A stretch of DNA of 8,007 nt, from positions 1 through 8,007 of the forward strand of contig JAEZFI010000278.1 of the NCBI GenBank assembly GCA_023437745.1. Direction: 5' to 3'. This DNA is from Actinomycetes bacterium (lineage in GTDB: Bacteria > Actinomycetota > Acidimicrobiia > Acidimicrobiales > Microtrichaceae). The notes under the pieces were generated by a model. It saw only the letters and a list, made by a program, of their open reading frames with translations, was not told the DNA's origin and made no database searches. Both the position numbers and the translations under genes were made by a program. Of the stretch, positions 1 to 5,847 are shown piece after piece; the stretch's first letter is position 1, and every line of letters starts with the position of its first letter.

Positions 1-1
1 G

Positions 2-1492
2 GGCCACGTCGACCACGGCAAGACCAAGCTCCTCGACCGCATCCGCAACGCGAACGTGGTGGCCGGCGAGGCCGGCGGCATCACCCAGCACATCGGTGCG
101 TACCAGGCGGTCAAGAACGACCGCCTCCTCACCTTCATCGACACCCCGGGTCACGAGGCGTTCACCGCGATGCGCGCCCGCGGCGCCGAGGCGACGGACA
201 TCGTCGTCCTCGTCGTGGCGGCCGACGACGGCGTGATGCCCCAGACGATCGAGGCGATCCAGCACGCACGGGCGGCCGAGGTGCCGATCGTCGTGGCGGT
301 GAACAAGATCGATCGCGACAACGCCGATCCGAACCGCGTGCTCCAGCAGCTGTCCGAGCACGGTCTCGTGCCCGAGGAGTGGGGCGGCGACACGATCGTG
401 TGCCAGATCTCCGCGCTGAAGGAGATCGGCATCGACGAGCTCCTCGACAACCTGCTGGTCGTGGCGGAGCTCGAGGACCTCCGCGCCAACCCGACGGGAC
501 GTGCCACCGGTGTGGTGCTCGAGTCCAACCTCGACATCGGGCGTGGCCCCGTCGCCACCGTGCTCGTGCAGCGTGGTGTGCTCAAGGTCGGCGACCCGCT
601 CGTGGCGGGTGGCGCCTGGGGCCGCGTGCGCGCCCTGGTCAACGACCACGGCGAGCAGGTCAAGGAGGCCGGTCCGTCCACCCCGGTGCAGGTCCTCGGG
701 CTGTCCGACGTGGCCACCGCGGGTGACGACTTCGTGGTCGCCCCCGACGAGCGCCGCGCCAAGTCCGTCGCCGAGACCCGGGCCCACTGGCACCGCGAGG
801 CCAGCCGCGGTCGCGACGCCTCCGTCATGTCCGGGGGCGCTCGCCTCGAGGACATCTTCGACCAGATCCAGAAGGGGGAGCAGGCCTCCCTCAACCTGGT
901 CATCAAGGCCGACGTGGGTGGCTCGCTCGAGGCGGTCACCGAGAGCCTCCGCAAGCTCGAGCGTCCCGAGGTGAAGATCGGCTTCGTCCTCCGCGGCGTC
1001 GGCGGCATCACCGAGTCGGACGTCTCCCTGGCGGCCACCTCGAACGCCACGATCATCGGCTTCAACGTGCGCCCCGATCGCAAGATCAGGGAGTTCGCGG
1101 ACGCCGAGGGCGTCGAGCTCCGGACCTACGAGATCATCTACAAGCTCCTCGAGGACCTCGAGGCGGCCATGGTCGGCATGCTCGCTCCGGAGTTCGAGGA
1201 GGTGGTCACCGGCGACGCCGAGGTCCGCGAGATCTTCCGGGTGCCGCGCATCGGTGCCATCGCCGGCTGCTACGTCACCAACGGCCAGATCACCCGTGGG
1301 TCGAAGGTCCGCTTCATCCGCGAGGGCACGATCATCTGGAAGGGCGAGATCTCGTCGCTCCGGCGGTTCAAGGACGACGTCCGTGAGGTCGCTGCCGGCT
1401 ACGAGTGCGGCATCGGCCTGTCGGACTTCCAGGACCTCAAGCCCGGCGACATCATCGAGACCTTCGAGCTGCGCGAGATCCCCCGGAGCTGA
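2..1492 (+). CDS. infB: Translation initiation factor IF-2, 5'-truncated by window edge
   Basis: IF-2 is the GTPase that places initiator fMet-tRNA in the ribosomal P site and promotes subunit joining. The visible 496 residues begin exactly at the G1 P-loop GHVDHGKT (bases 2-25), so the N-terminal domains and the real start lie upstream of the window. The remaining GTPase motifs are present in order: GITQHIGA (switch I/G2), DTPGH (G3, near base 143), NKID (G4, near base 301) and ISALK (G5). Domain II, the linker and domains III and IV follow. The C-terminus is typical (GYECGIGLSDFQDLKPGDIIETFEL, the fMet-tRNA-binding C2 barrel, given here only as a landmark). The TGA stop is at 1490-1492. The rbfA start lies 3 bases beyond, so the two genes are co-transcribed and probably translationally coupled. 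Nothing looks damaged. Identification is essentially certain. Confidence 0.98.
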   Translation, partial: GHVDHGKTKLLDRIRNANVVAGEAGGITQHIGAYQAVKNDRLLTFIDTPGHEAFTAMRARGAEATDIVVLVVAADDGVMPQTIEAIQHARAAEVPIVVAVNKIDRDNADPNRVLQQLSEHGLVPEEWGGDTIVCQISALKEIGIDELLDNLLVVAELEDLRANPTGRATGVVLESNLDIGRGPVATVLVQRGVLKVGDPLVAGGAWGRVRALVNDHGEQVKEAGPSTPVQVLGLSDVATAGDDFVVAPDERRAKSVAETRAHWHREASRGRDASVMSGGARLEDIFDQIQKGEQASLNLVIKADVGGSLEAVTESLRKLERPEVKIGFVLRGVGGITESDVSLAATSNATIIGFNVRPDRKIREFADAEGVELRTYEIIYKLLEDLEAAMVGMLAPEFEEVVTGDAEVREIFRVPRIGAIAGCYVTNGQITRGSKVRFIREGTIIWKGEISSLRRFKDDVREVAAGYECGIGLSDFQDLKPGDIIETFELREIPRS

Positions 1493-1495
1493 TCC

Positions 1496-1891
1496 GTGGC
1501 GAAGCGACGGCCGTCCGGCGGACGGCAGCAGTTCTCGCGCAGCGACCGCGTCTCGGAACAGGTGCGCGGCATCGTCGCCAACGAGCTGGAGCGCATCGGT
1601 GACGAGCGCCTCGACATGGTCACCATCACCGGCGTCCGGATCGACAACGAGCTGGCCCGCGCCGAGGTGTTCTATTCGGCGCTCATCGCCGAGGCGGAGG
1701 GTCGCCTCGACGAGGTGGCCGAGGCCTTCGACGAGGTCAGGTGGCCGATCCAACAGGTCGTGAACCGGAACGTGCGCGCCCGCCGGACGCCCCAGATCGA
1801 GTTCCTGCCCGACGACGCGCTGAACTCGGCGCTGCGGATCGACGACATCATCGCGGGGCGGGTGGAGCTCCCGACCGACGAGTCGGAATGA
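1496..1891 (+). CDS. rbfA: 30S ribosome-binding factor RbfA
   Basis: RbfA is a small KH-fold protein that binds the immature 30S subunit and helps 16S rRNA 5'-end maturation. The 131-residue product has the family landmarks: the N-terminal RVSEQVRGIVANEL helix, the strand LDMVTITGVRID, AEVFYSALIAE, and the C-terminal RARRTPQIEFLPDDAL...RIDDII. Length is normal for the family. The start is GTG at 1496, three bases after the infB stop. A GGAG Shine-Dalgarno (1485-1488) lies inside the end of infB with 7-base spacing. The stop (1889-1891) overlaps the truB ATG in an ATGA arrangement, indicating translational coupling in both directions along the operon. The short acidic tail (PTDESE) is unremarkable. 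Confidence 0.96.
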   Translation: MAKRRPSGGRQQFSRSDRVSEQVRGIVANELERIGDERLDMVTITGVRIDNELARAEVFYSALIAEAEGRLDEVAEAFDEVRWPIQQVVNRNVRARRTPQIEFLPDDALNSALRIDDIIAGRVELPTDESE

Positions 1892-2784
1892 GCCGCCGCG
1901 GCGGCCCGCCGGGTCCGGACGGCATCGCCGTCGTCGACAAGGACACGGGCTGGACCAGCCACGACGTGGTGGCGAAGGCGCGCGGCATCCTCGGGACCCG
2001 CAAGGTCGGGCACTCGGGGACACTCGATCCCGACGCCACCGGCCTGCTGGTGCTCGGGGTCGGCCGGGCCACGCGCCTGCTGCGCTTCCTCCAACTCCTC
2101 CCGAAGTCGTACGAGGCCGAGATCACGTTCGGCACCGAGACGTCGACGCTCGACGCGGCAGGGGAGGTGGTCGCCGTCCACGACATGACGGGGCTCGACC
2201 CCGACGCGGTCCGGCGGCATGCTGCGGCGCTGACCGGCGACATCGAGCAGGTGCCCCCCATGGTCTCGGCGTTGAAGGTCGGGGGCCGCCGCCTGCACGA
2301 GCTGGCGCGCGAGGGCATCGAGGTGGAGCGCCAGCCGCGGCCCGTGCACGTGTCGCGGTTCGACGTGGCGCCCACCGCCGACCCGCTCGTGTGGCGGGCG
2401 ACCGTCGACTGCTCGTCGGGCACCTACGTGAGGACGCTCGCCGCCGACCTCGGTCACGCGCTCGGCGGTGGCGCTCACCTCTCGGAGCTGCGCCGCACCG
2501 CCGTGGGCGCCTTCACGATCGCCGACGCCCAGCCGCTCGAACAGTTGACGCTGCGGCCGCTGGTGGACGCGGCACGCGGGTTCGACTCGATCCGGATCGA
2601 CGACGACCTCCGGGCGGCCGTGGCCGTGGGCAGCGTGCTCGACGCCGACCGCCTGGGTGCGACCGGCGAGGGCCCGTGGTTCCTGATCGATCCGGCCGGT
2701 GAGCTGGTCGCGGTCTACGAGCCGCACCGCACGGCCGGACGGGTCAAGCCCGCCGTGGTCCTCCTCGGGAACGACGATCGGTAG
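1888..2784 (+). CDS. truB: tRNA pseudouridine-55 synthase TruB
   Basis: TruB isomerises uridine 55 in the T loop of tRNA to pseudouridine. The 298-residue product carries motif II GHSGTLDPDATGLL with the catalytic aspartate at residue 47, the upstream KDTGWTSHDVV motif, the PPMVSALKVGGRRLHELAREG segment, and the CSSGTYVRTLAADLG motif. A C-terminal RNA-binding domain of the actinobacterial type ends at VKPAVVLLGNDDR. I chose ATG 1888 because it overlaps the rbfA stop (ATGA) and gives the usual short N-terminus. The open frame reaches back to 1741, but that extension lies inside rbfA and encodes arginine/proline-rich shadow sequence. No strong Shine-Dalgarno is visible, so coupling to rbfA termination is the likely means of initiation. 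A DHH-family phosphoesterase gene (nrnA), often found between rbfA and truB in actinobacteria, is absent here. Confidence 0.97.
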   Translation: MSRRGGPPGPDGIAVVDKDTGWTSHDVVAKARGILGTRKVGHSGTLDPDATGLLVLGVGRATRLLRFLQLLPKSYEAEITFGTETSTLDAAGEVVAVHDMTGLDPDAVRRHAAALTGDIEQVPPMVSALKVGGRRLHELAREGIEVERQPRPVHVSRFDVAPTADPLVWRATVDCSSGTYVRTLAADLGHALGGGAHLSELRRTAVGAFTIADAQPLEQLTLRPLVDAARGFDSIRIDDDLRAAVAVGSVLDADRLGATGEGPWFLIDPAGELVAVYEPHRTAGRVKPAVVLLGNDDR

Positions 2785-2793
2785 CGTGCGCCC

Positions 2794-3765
2794 GTGCGCG
2801 TCGTCACCGACCCGATCGGCCCCATCCCCGGCCTGACCACCTCCGCCGTGACCATCGGCGCGTACGACGGCGTGCACCTCGGGCATCGCACGGTGCTCGA
2901 AGCGGTCTGCGCCGAGGCGGCCGGCTTCGGCGGCACCTCCGCCGTCGTGACCTTCGATCGGCATCCGGCGCAGGTGGTGCGTCCCGAATCGGCACCGCTG
3001 CTGCTGTGCGACCTCGACCAGAAGCTCGAGCTGCTCGAGCGAACCGGCGTCGACCTGGCGGTCGTGATCCACTTCGACGAGGCGCGTGCGCAGGAGACCG
3101 CCGAGGACTTCGTGCGGACCGTCCTGGTCGAATCGCTCCGGGCGAGGTCGGTGATCGTGGGGGAGGACTTCCACTTCGGCCACCGGCGGCAAGGGAACGT
3201 CGCGCTGCTCGCCGAGCTGGGCTCGGAGCTCGGCTTCACCGTGCGCGGCCACCACCTGGTGGGGCCCGACGGCAGGGACGCCCGCGACGAGGCGCAGGTG
3301 TCGTCCACGGCGATCCGGCGCGCCCTGGTGGAGGGGCGTCTGGCCGACGCCAACCGGATGCTCGGACGCGACCACGAGCTGCGCGGCCCGGTGGTCGAGG
3401 GCGACCGACGCGGCCGGACCATCGGGTTCCCGACGGCCAACGTCGCGATTCCGGACTCGATGCTCGTGCCGGCCGATGGCATCTACGCCGGTTGGATGGA
3501 CGAGCGGACCGGCAAGGGGAGGACCGTGCCCGCGGCGATCTACATCGGTCACCGTCCGACGTTCTACGACGACGGTGCGGCCACGGTCGTGGAGGTGCAC
3601 GCTCTGTCGGAGGTGGGCGACGTCTACGGCGTGGAGGTCGGCGTGCGGATGAGCCACCGCATCAGGGGTGACCTCCGCTTCGACTCGGTCGAGGACCTGG
3701 CCGCCCAGCTCGCACTCGACTGCGACGCAGCCCGCCTCCTGCTCGGAGTGGCCGACCCGCCCTGA
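2794..3765 (+). CDS. ribF: Bifunctional riboflavin kinase / FAD synthetase RibF
   Basis: RibF phosphorylates riboflavin to FMN and adenylates FMN to FAD in the cytoplasm. The 323-residue product has both halves. The N-terminal FMN adenylyltransferase domain (about residues 1-185) shows GAYDGVHLGHR (nucleotidyltransferase HxGH-type motif), TFDRHP, VGEDFHFGHRRQGN and VSSTAIRR. The C-terminal flavokinase domain (about 186-315) shows GRTIGFPTANV, with the PTAN signature that binds Mg-ATP, and ATVVEVHAL with the catalytic glutamate region. Length is typical. GTG 2794 is chosen because it puts the GAYDGVHLGH motif at the expected distance from the N-terminus; it lies 9 bases after the truB stop. 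No clear Shine-Dalgarno precedes it, so it probably depends on read-through from truB. It is the last gene of the infB-rbfA-truB-ribF run and is followed by a terminator-like hairpin. Confidence 0.97.
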   Translation: MRVVTDPIGPIPGLTTSAVTIGAYDGVHLGHRTVLEAVCAEAAGFGGTSAVVTFDRHPAQVVRPESAPLLLCDLDQKLELLERTGVDLAVVIHFDEARAQETAEDFVRTVLVESLRARSVIVGEDFHFGHRRQGNVALLAELGSELGFTVRGHHLVGPDGRDARDEAQVSSTAIRRALVEGRLADANRMLGRDHELRGPVVEGDRRGRTIGFPTANVAIPDSMLVPADGIYAGWMDERTGKGRTVPAAIYIGHRPTFYDDGAATVVEVHALSEVGDVYGVEVGVRMSHRIRGDLRFDSVEDLAAQLALDCDAARLLLGVADPP

Positions 3766-3770
3766 GCGCA

Positions 3771-3795
3771 TCGCTCCAGGGCGCCCTCGGAGCGA
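3771..3795 (+). terminator. Terminator-like hairpin after ribF
   Basis: Arms TCGCTCC (3771-3777) and GGAGCGA (3789-3795) are perfectly complementary and are extended inward by AGG/CCT around a GCGC loop, with a single bulged C at 3788. The hairpin starts 6 bases after the ribF stop. No T-run follows, so it could be a U-less intrinsic terminator of the GC-rich type or an mRNA 3'-end stabiliser. It marks the likely end of the infB operon transcript. Confidence 0.5.
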
Positions 3796-3800
3796 AGGTG

Positions 3801-3843
3801 TTAGGTCCACCTATTGCATAGGGGCAGGTGGTCCTTCTACAGT
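3801..3843 (+). promoter_or_regulatory. Candidate promoter and operator of the lipoprotein gene
   Basis: A possible promoter is TTGCAT (3814-3819), an 18-base spacer, then TACAGT (3838-3843). It is about 37 bases before the lipoprotein start. Abutting the -35 is a perfect palindrome, TAGGT-CC-ACCTA (3802-3813), a typical operator shape. The sequence starting at 3801 begins TTAGGT, the exact half-site of the DtxR/IdeR iron box (consensus TWAGGTWAGSCTWACCTWA). Over 19 bases I count 11 matches, so only one half is good. AGGTCCACCT (3803-3812) can also pair with AGGTGGTCCT (3826-3835) with one mismatch. The elements are visible; their use is inferred. Confidence 0.4.
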
Positions 3844-3879
3844 GCCCGGGACCAACCCACGACGACCCGGGAGACTGTG

Positions 3880-4473
3880 ATGACCAACCTCGAGCCCACC
3901 GCTGCGTGGCGACGTGCGGCCCTCGCCGCCACCGCGTTCCTGGCCCTCGGCGCCACGGCCTGCGTGCCGGATGCCGCACCGTCGGGCGGCGGGACGCCGA
4001 CCACGACCGTCGGCTGCGTGCCGGCGCCGGGGACGGTCACCAGCCCGTCGGGCGCGACGCTGACCGTCTCGAAGGCCACCTGCCTCGAGGTCGGCGACGT
4101 GGTCACCATCACGGGATCGGGTTACACGGCGACCGGCAACCTCGGCACCCGGCCGCCGTTGGCCGGCCAGCCCGCCGGTGTCTACGCGGCGTTCGGCCGC
4201 TACCTCCCGGTGTGGCAGTACTCCGCGAACGCGCCCGCTGGAGCCCGGATCAACGGGGACAACCGCTGGGTCCTGCCCGCGTCGTCCTACGCGGTGCTCG
4301 CCGGCGCCGAGGGCACCGTCCTGATGGCGGCCGATGGCTCGTTCCGGAGCACGCTCATTATCACCGAGATCGAGGCGTCCGCCGACCACGGCTACTCGTT
4401 CGTGACCTACGCCGGTGGTGGCGCCAAGAACGCGAACGAGGAGCTGCGCCTCGCTGCGAGCTTCGCGCCCTGA
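3880..4473 (+). CDS. Predicted secreted lipoprotein with Ig-like (HtaA-associated type) domain
   Basis: The 197-residue product has an N-terminal export signal: a twin-arginine-containing start (WRRAA, residues 10-14), a hydrophobic core (15-23) and a lipobox-like LGATAC with the candidate lipidated cysteine at residue 28. A flexible Gly/Pro/Thr linker follows (29-45). The mature part (about 46-197) looks like a single beta-sandwich: ATLTVSKATCLEVGDVV then TGSGY, GVYAAFGRYLPVW, NGDNRWVLP, DGSFRSTL and a conserved-looking end TYAGGGAKNANEELRL. From memory, this pattern resembles the neocarzinostatin-like/Ig modules found next to HtaA heme-binding domains in actinobacterial surface proteins. 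No HtaA domain itself is present, so heme binding is an inference. Cys46 and Cys68 could form a disulfide. ATG 3880 is chosen for the GGGAG Shine-Dalgarno at 3869-3873; the frame opens at 3814 but without signal-like sequence. It converges on the DUF2470 gene, with 7 bases between stops. The substrate is unknown. Confidence 0.85.
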   Translation: MTNLEPTAAWRRAALAATAFLALGATACVPDAAPSGGGTPTTTVGCVPAPGTVTSPSGATLTVSKATCLEVGDVVTITGSGYTATGNLGTRPPLAGQPAGVYAAFGRYLPVWQYSANAPAGARINGDNRWVLPASSYAVLAGAEGTVLMAADGSFRSTLIITEIEASADHGYSFVTYAGGGAKNANEELRLAASFAP

Positions 4474-4480
4474 CGTCGGT

Positions 4481-4789
4481 TCAGTGCGGCCGTGGCGGCA
4501 CGCCGAGCACCTCGCACGCCCGCTCGTACATCGCCACGACCTCGGCCCGCACCTCGGTCCGCTCGGTGAGCCGCTGGGACCAGGGGATCCGCACCGGCGT
4601 CTCCACGCCGTCGACCACGGCCACGTAGTCGCCGCCGTCGGCATCCCAGGCGGTCATGCGGGCGCTCGTCGCGGCGTCGAGCCCGCCCAGCGCCCTCACG
4701 ATCAGCAGCGTGTCGTCGGCGTGGTCCTCGTTCATGTGGCGGACCACCGCCGTCACCACCGACACGTCGAAACCTGCCACGACCAACAC
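4481..4789 (-). CDS. Stand-alone DUF2470 domain protein
   Basis: The product is 102 residues, almost entirely one DUF2470 domain: VVRHMNEDHADDTLLIVRALGGL near the start, then ARMTAWDADGGDYVAV, a PVRIPW strand and LTERTEVRAEVVAMYERA. This domain normally forms the C-terminal part of split-barrel HugZ/HutZ-type heme-degrading proteins and of related flavin-oxidase-like proteins, where it takes part in heme binding. Here the split barrel is missing and the domain stands alone. Histidines in HMNEDHAD (residues about 18-23) are the notable polar residues. The gene is divergent from the heme oxygenase gene (82-base shared region), suggesting a heme-related helper role, which is inference. The start is GTG at 4789; GTG at 4780 (codon 4) has better spacing from the AGAGGAAGG ribosome-binding site and may be the true start. 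Confidence 0.85.
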   Translation of the reverse strand: MLVVAGFDVSVVTAVVRHMNEDHADDTLLIVRALGGLDAATSARMTAWDADGGDYVAVVDGVETPVRIPWSQRLTERTEVRAEVVAMYERACEVLGVPPRPH

Positions 4790-4826
4790 CTTCCTCTCGG
4801 CCGGCGACCGTCTCGTGCGGCAGCCC

Positions 4827-4856
4827 TTGCAGCGACCATCAGCCTACCCTTACTCA
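4827..4856. promoter_or_regulatory. Divergent promoter region with partial DtxR/IdeR-like iron box
   Basis: Only 82 bases separate the DUF2470 start from the heme oxygenase start, so both promoters must lie here or overlap coding sequence. On the plus strand TTGCAG (4827-4832) is a possible -35, with a weak TACTCA (4851-4856) 18 bases on. On the minus strand TAGGCT (complement of 4841-4846) is a plausible -10. On the minus strand, 4852 down to 4834 matches the iron-box consensus TWAGGTWAGSCTWACCTWA at 13 of 19 positions by my count, with the left half and centre (TAAGGGTAGGCT) well kept and the right half poor. An iron regulator could control both genes at once. This is suggestive only. Confidence 0.35.
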
Positions 4857-4871
4857 CTCCCTGGAGATCCC

Positions 4872-5546
4872 GTGACCCACACCGACGAGGCCGTGTCGGC
4901 CCCCGCCCGCTTCTCCGAGCAGCTCCGGGCTGCGACGTGGGGCGACCACAGCGCTGCTGAGCGCGTGGCCGTCATGGACGAGCTGATGGACGGCCGTCTC
5001 GGCCTCGGTCGGTACGCCGAGATGGTGGTGCAGCTGTGGTTCGTCTACCGGGAGCTCGAGGGGCCGACCGAGCGGATGGCGGCCGACCCTCTCGTCGCAC
5101 CGTTCCTCGATCCCGGGCTCCTCCGTCTCGGCGCGCTGGAGTCCGACCTCGACGTGCTGGTGGGGACGGGGTGGCGTGACGTCGCAGCGCCGACCCCCGA
5201 GACGCAGGCGTACCTCGGGCGACTCCGCCAGGTCGCGACGACCTGGCCGGCGGGCTACGTCGCCCACCACTACACGCGCTACATGGGGGACCTCTCCGGC
5301 GGGCAGTTCATCGGCAGGGTCGTGCGGTCGACCTACGGGCTGTCCGACGACCGCGGCGCTGCGTTCTACCGCTTCGGCGAGATCGGGGAGCCGGGCGCGT
5401 GGAAGCAGCGCTACCGCGAGCGGCTCGACGCGCTGGAGCTGGAGGCGGGCGAGGCCGAGCGCATGATCGCCGAGGTCCGCACGGCCTACCGGCACAACAC
5501 CGACCTGCTGGCGGGCCTCGGCGACCGCATCCTCGACCAGCGCTGA
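4872..5546 (+). CDS. Heme oxygenase, HO-1/HmuO family
   Basis: The enzyme cleaves heme with O2 and electrons to biliverdin, CO and ferrous iron, acting in the cytoplasm on imported or internal heme. The 224-residue product aligns by eye with corynebacterial HmuO (about 215 residues). The proximal helix LRAATWGDHSAAER holds the likely heme-ligand His26. MDGRLGLGRYAEMVVQLWFVY matches the next helix. AHHYTRYMGDLSGGQFIGR is the distal helix, with the flexible GDLSGGQ motif (residues 139-145) including the catalytic-network Asp140. FYRFGEI and YRERLDALEL follow. I chose GTG 4872 for its GGAG ribosome-binding site (4863-4866, 5-base spacing) and because the open frame further upstream (to 4656) runs antisense through the DUF2470 gene. 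No membrane anchor is seen, as expected for a bacterial enzyme. It is divergent from DUF2470 and followed by a repeat cluster that may end its transcript. Confidence 0.95.
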   Translation: MTHTDEAVSAPARFSEQLRAATWGDHSAAERVAVMDELMDGRLGLGRYAEMVVQLWFVYRELEGPTERMAADPLVAPFLDPGLLRLGALESDLDVLVGTGWRDVAAPTPETQAYLGRLRQVATTWPAGYVAHHYTRYMGDLSGGQFIGRVVRSTYGLSDDRGAAFYRFGEIGEPGAWKQRYRERLDALELEAGEAERMIAEVRTAYRHNTDLLAGLGDRILDQR

Positions 5547-5570
5547 CCCGACCCCATCGCACGGAGGACC

Positions 5571-5687
5571 GACAGTCGACCCAGCGTGCGTCTCCCGCAC
5601 CTTCCGCTGACAGTCGACCCAGCGTGCGCGCACGCCGCGCCGACAGTCGATCAGGAGTGCGTCTCCCGCACGCGCAGTCGACTGTCG
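5571..5687. repeat. Cluster of three REP-like units plus an inverted half unit
   Basis: Units at 5571-5600, 5609-5633 and 5642-5671 share a head GACAGTCGA followed by a C/T and an inverted repeat GTGCG/CGCAC. The first two 20-base cores (5571-5590 and 5609-5628) are identical; the third differs at 4 positions. The hairpin loop is TCTCC in units 1 and 3, whereas unit 2 has no loop and forms a 14-base palindrome (5622-5635). The head reappears inverted at 5678-5687 (TCGACTGTCG). It pairs with 5641-5650 in a 10-base-pair outer stem around the unit 3 hairpin. Spacing between units is 38 and 33 bases. The cluster begins 24 bases after the heme oxygenase stop and may act as a 3' mRNA stabiliser or terminator, or be a remnant of a REP-type element. 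Confidence 0.75.
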
Positions 5688-5754
5688 AGCGAGGGGCCAT
5701 CCGCCGCTTGCGCACGTCGAGCGGGTAGGCAGGGGATGCCGTCGAACCGTATCC

Positions 5755-5770
5755 TGTGACACTCGTCACC
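5755..5770. promoter_or_regulatory. CRP/GlxR-like box upstream of the hydrolase gene
   Basis: TGTGA (5755-5759), six bases, then TCACC (5766-5770) matches the CRP-family consensus TGTGA-N6-TCACA at 9 of 10 defined positions. The central TA preferred by actinobacterial GlxR/Crp is absent. It lies 77 bases before the hydrolase ATG and overlaps the last base of a TATCCT -10-like element, a position more suited to repression than to activation. A single short motif like this can arise by chance. Confidence 0.35.
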
Positions 5771-5792
5771 TCGATGGCTCCGTCCTGGAGGT

Positions 5793-5811
5793 CAGCGGGC
5801 GCGGCCCGCTG
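5793..5811 (+). other. Leader hairpin before the hydrolase gene
   Basis: CAGCGGGC (5793-5800) and GCCCGCTG (5804-5811) are perfectly complementary around a 3-base GCG loop. This strong 8-bp hairpin ends 20 bases before the AGGAGG ribosome-binding site. There is no following T-run. It could stabilise the hydrolase mRNA 5' end or act as a U-less attenuator. Confidence 0.5.
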
Positions 5812-5847
5812 CCGATGGAACGGGCACCGACAGGAGGGACGCGACGG

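Larger units (their letters stand above)
5547..5847. other. Non-coding region between heme oxygenase and hydrolase genes
   Basis: These 301 bases hold no convincing gene on either strand. From left to right they contain the REP-like cluster (5571-5687), a weak -10-like TATCCT (5750-5755) without a good -35, a CRP-like box (5755-5770), a perfect leader hairpin (5793-5811) and the hydrolase ribosome-binding site AGGAGG (5832-5837). The stretch 5688-5749 shows nothing I can name. Confidence 0.7.

Noticed and set aside
1741..1887. N-terminal extension of truB
   Set aside because: It lies inside rbfA in another frame and gives Arg/Pro-rich sequence unlike TruB. ATG 1888 gives the normal length.
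1672..3810. Long open frame of 712 codons on the minus strand
   Set aside because: It runs antisense through rbfA, truB and ribF, all certain genes. Its product is His/Arg/Gly-rich without domain patterns. Long antisense frames are expected at this GC content.
4656..4871. N-terminal extension of the heme oxygenase frame to an ATG at 4656
   Set aside because: The extra 72 residues lie antisense to the DUF2470 gene, are Ser/Thr-rich shadow sequence, and lack a ribosome-binding site. GTG 4872 has one and fits HmuO length.
4656..4960. Plus-strand open frames overlapping DUF2470 (also 4415-4960)
   Set aside because: They are shadows of the lipoprotein, DUF2470 and heme oxygenase genes; the products are His/Arg-rich without motifs.
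5571..5687. CRISPR array
   Set aside because: There are only three imperfect units, spacers of 18 bases or less that include part of the repeated hairpin, and no cas genes nearby. REP-like repeats explain it better.
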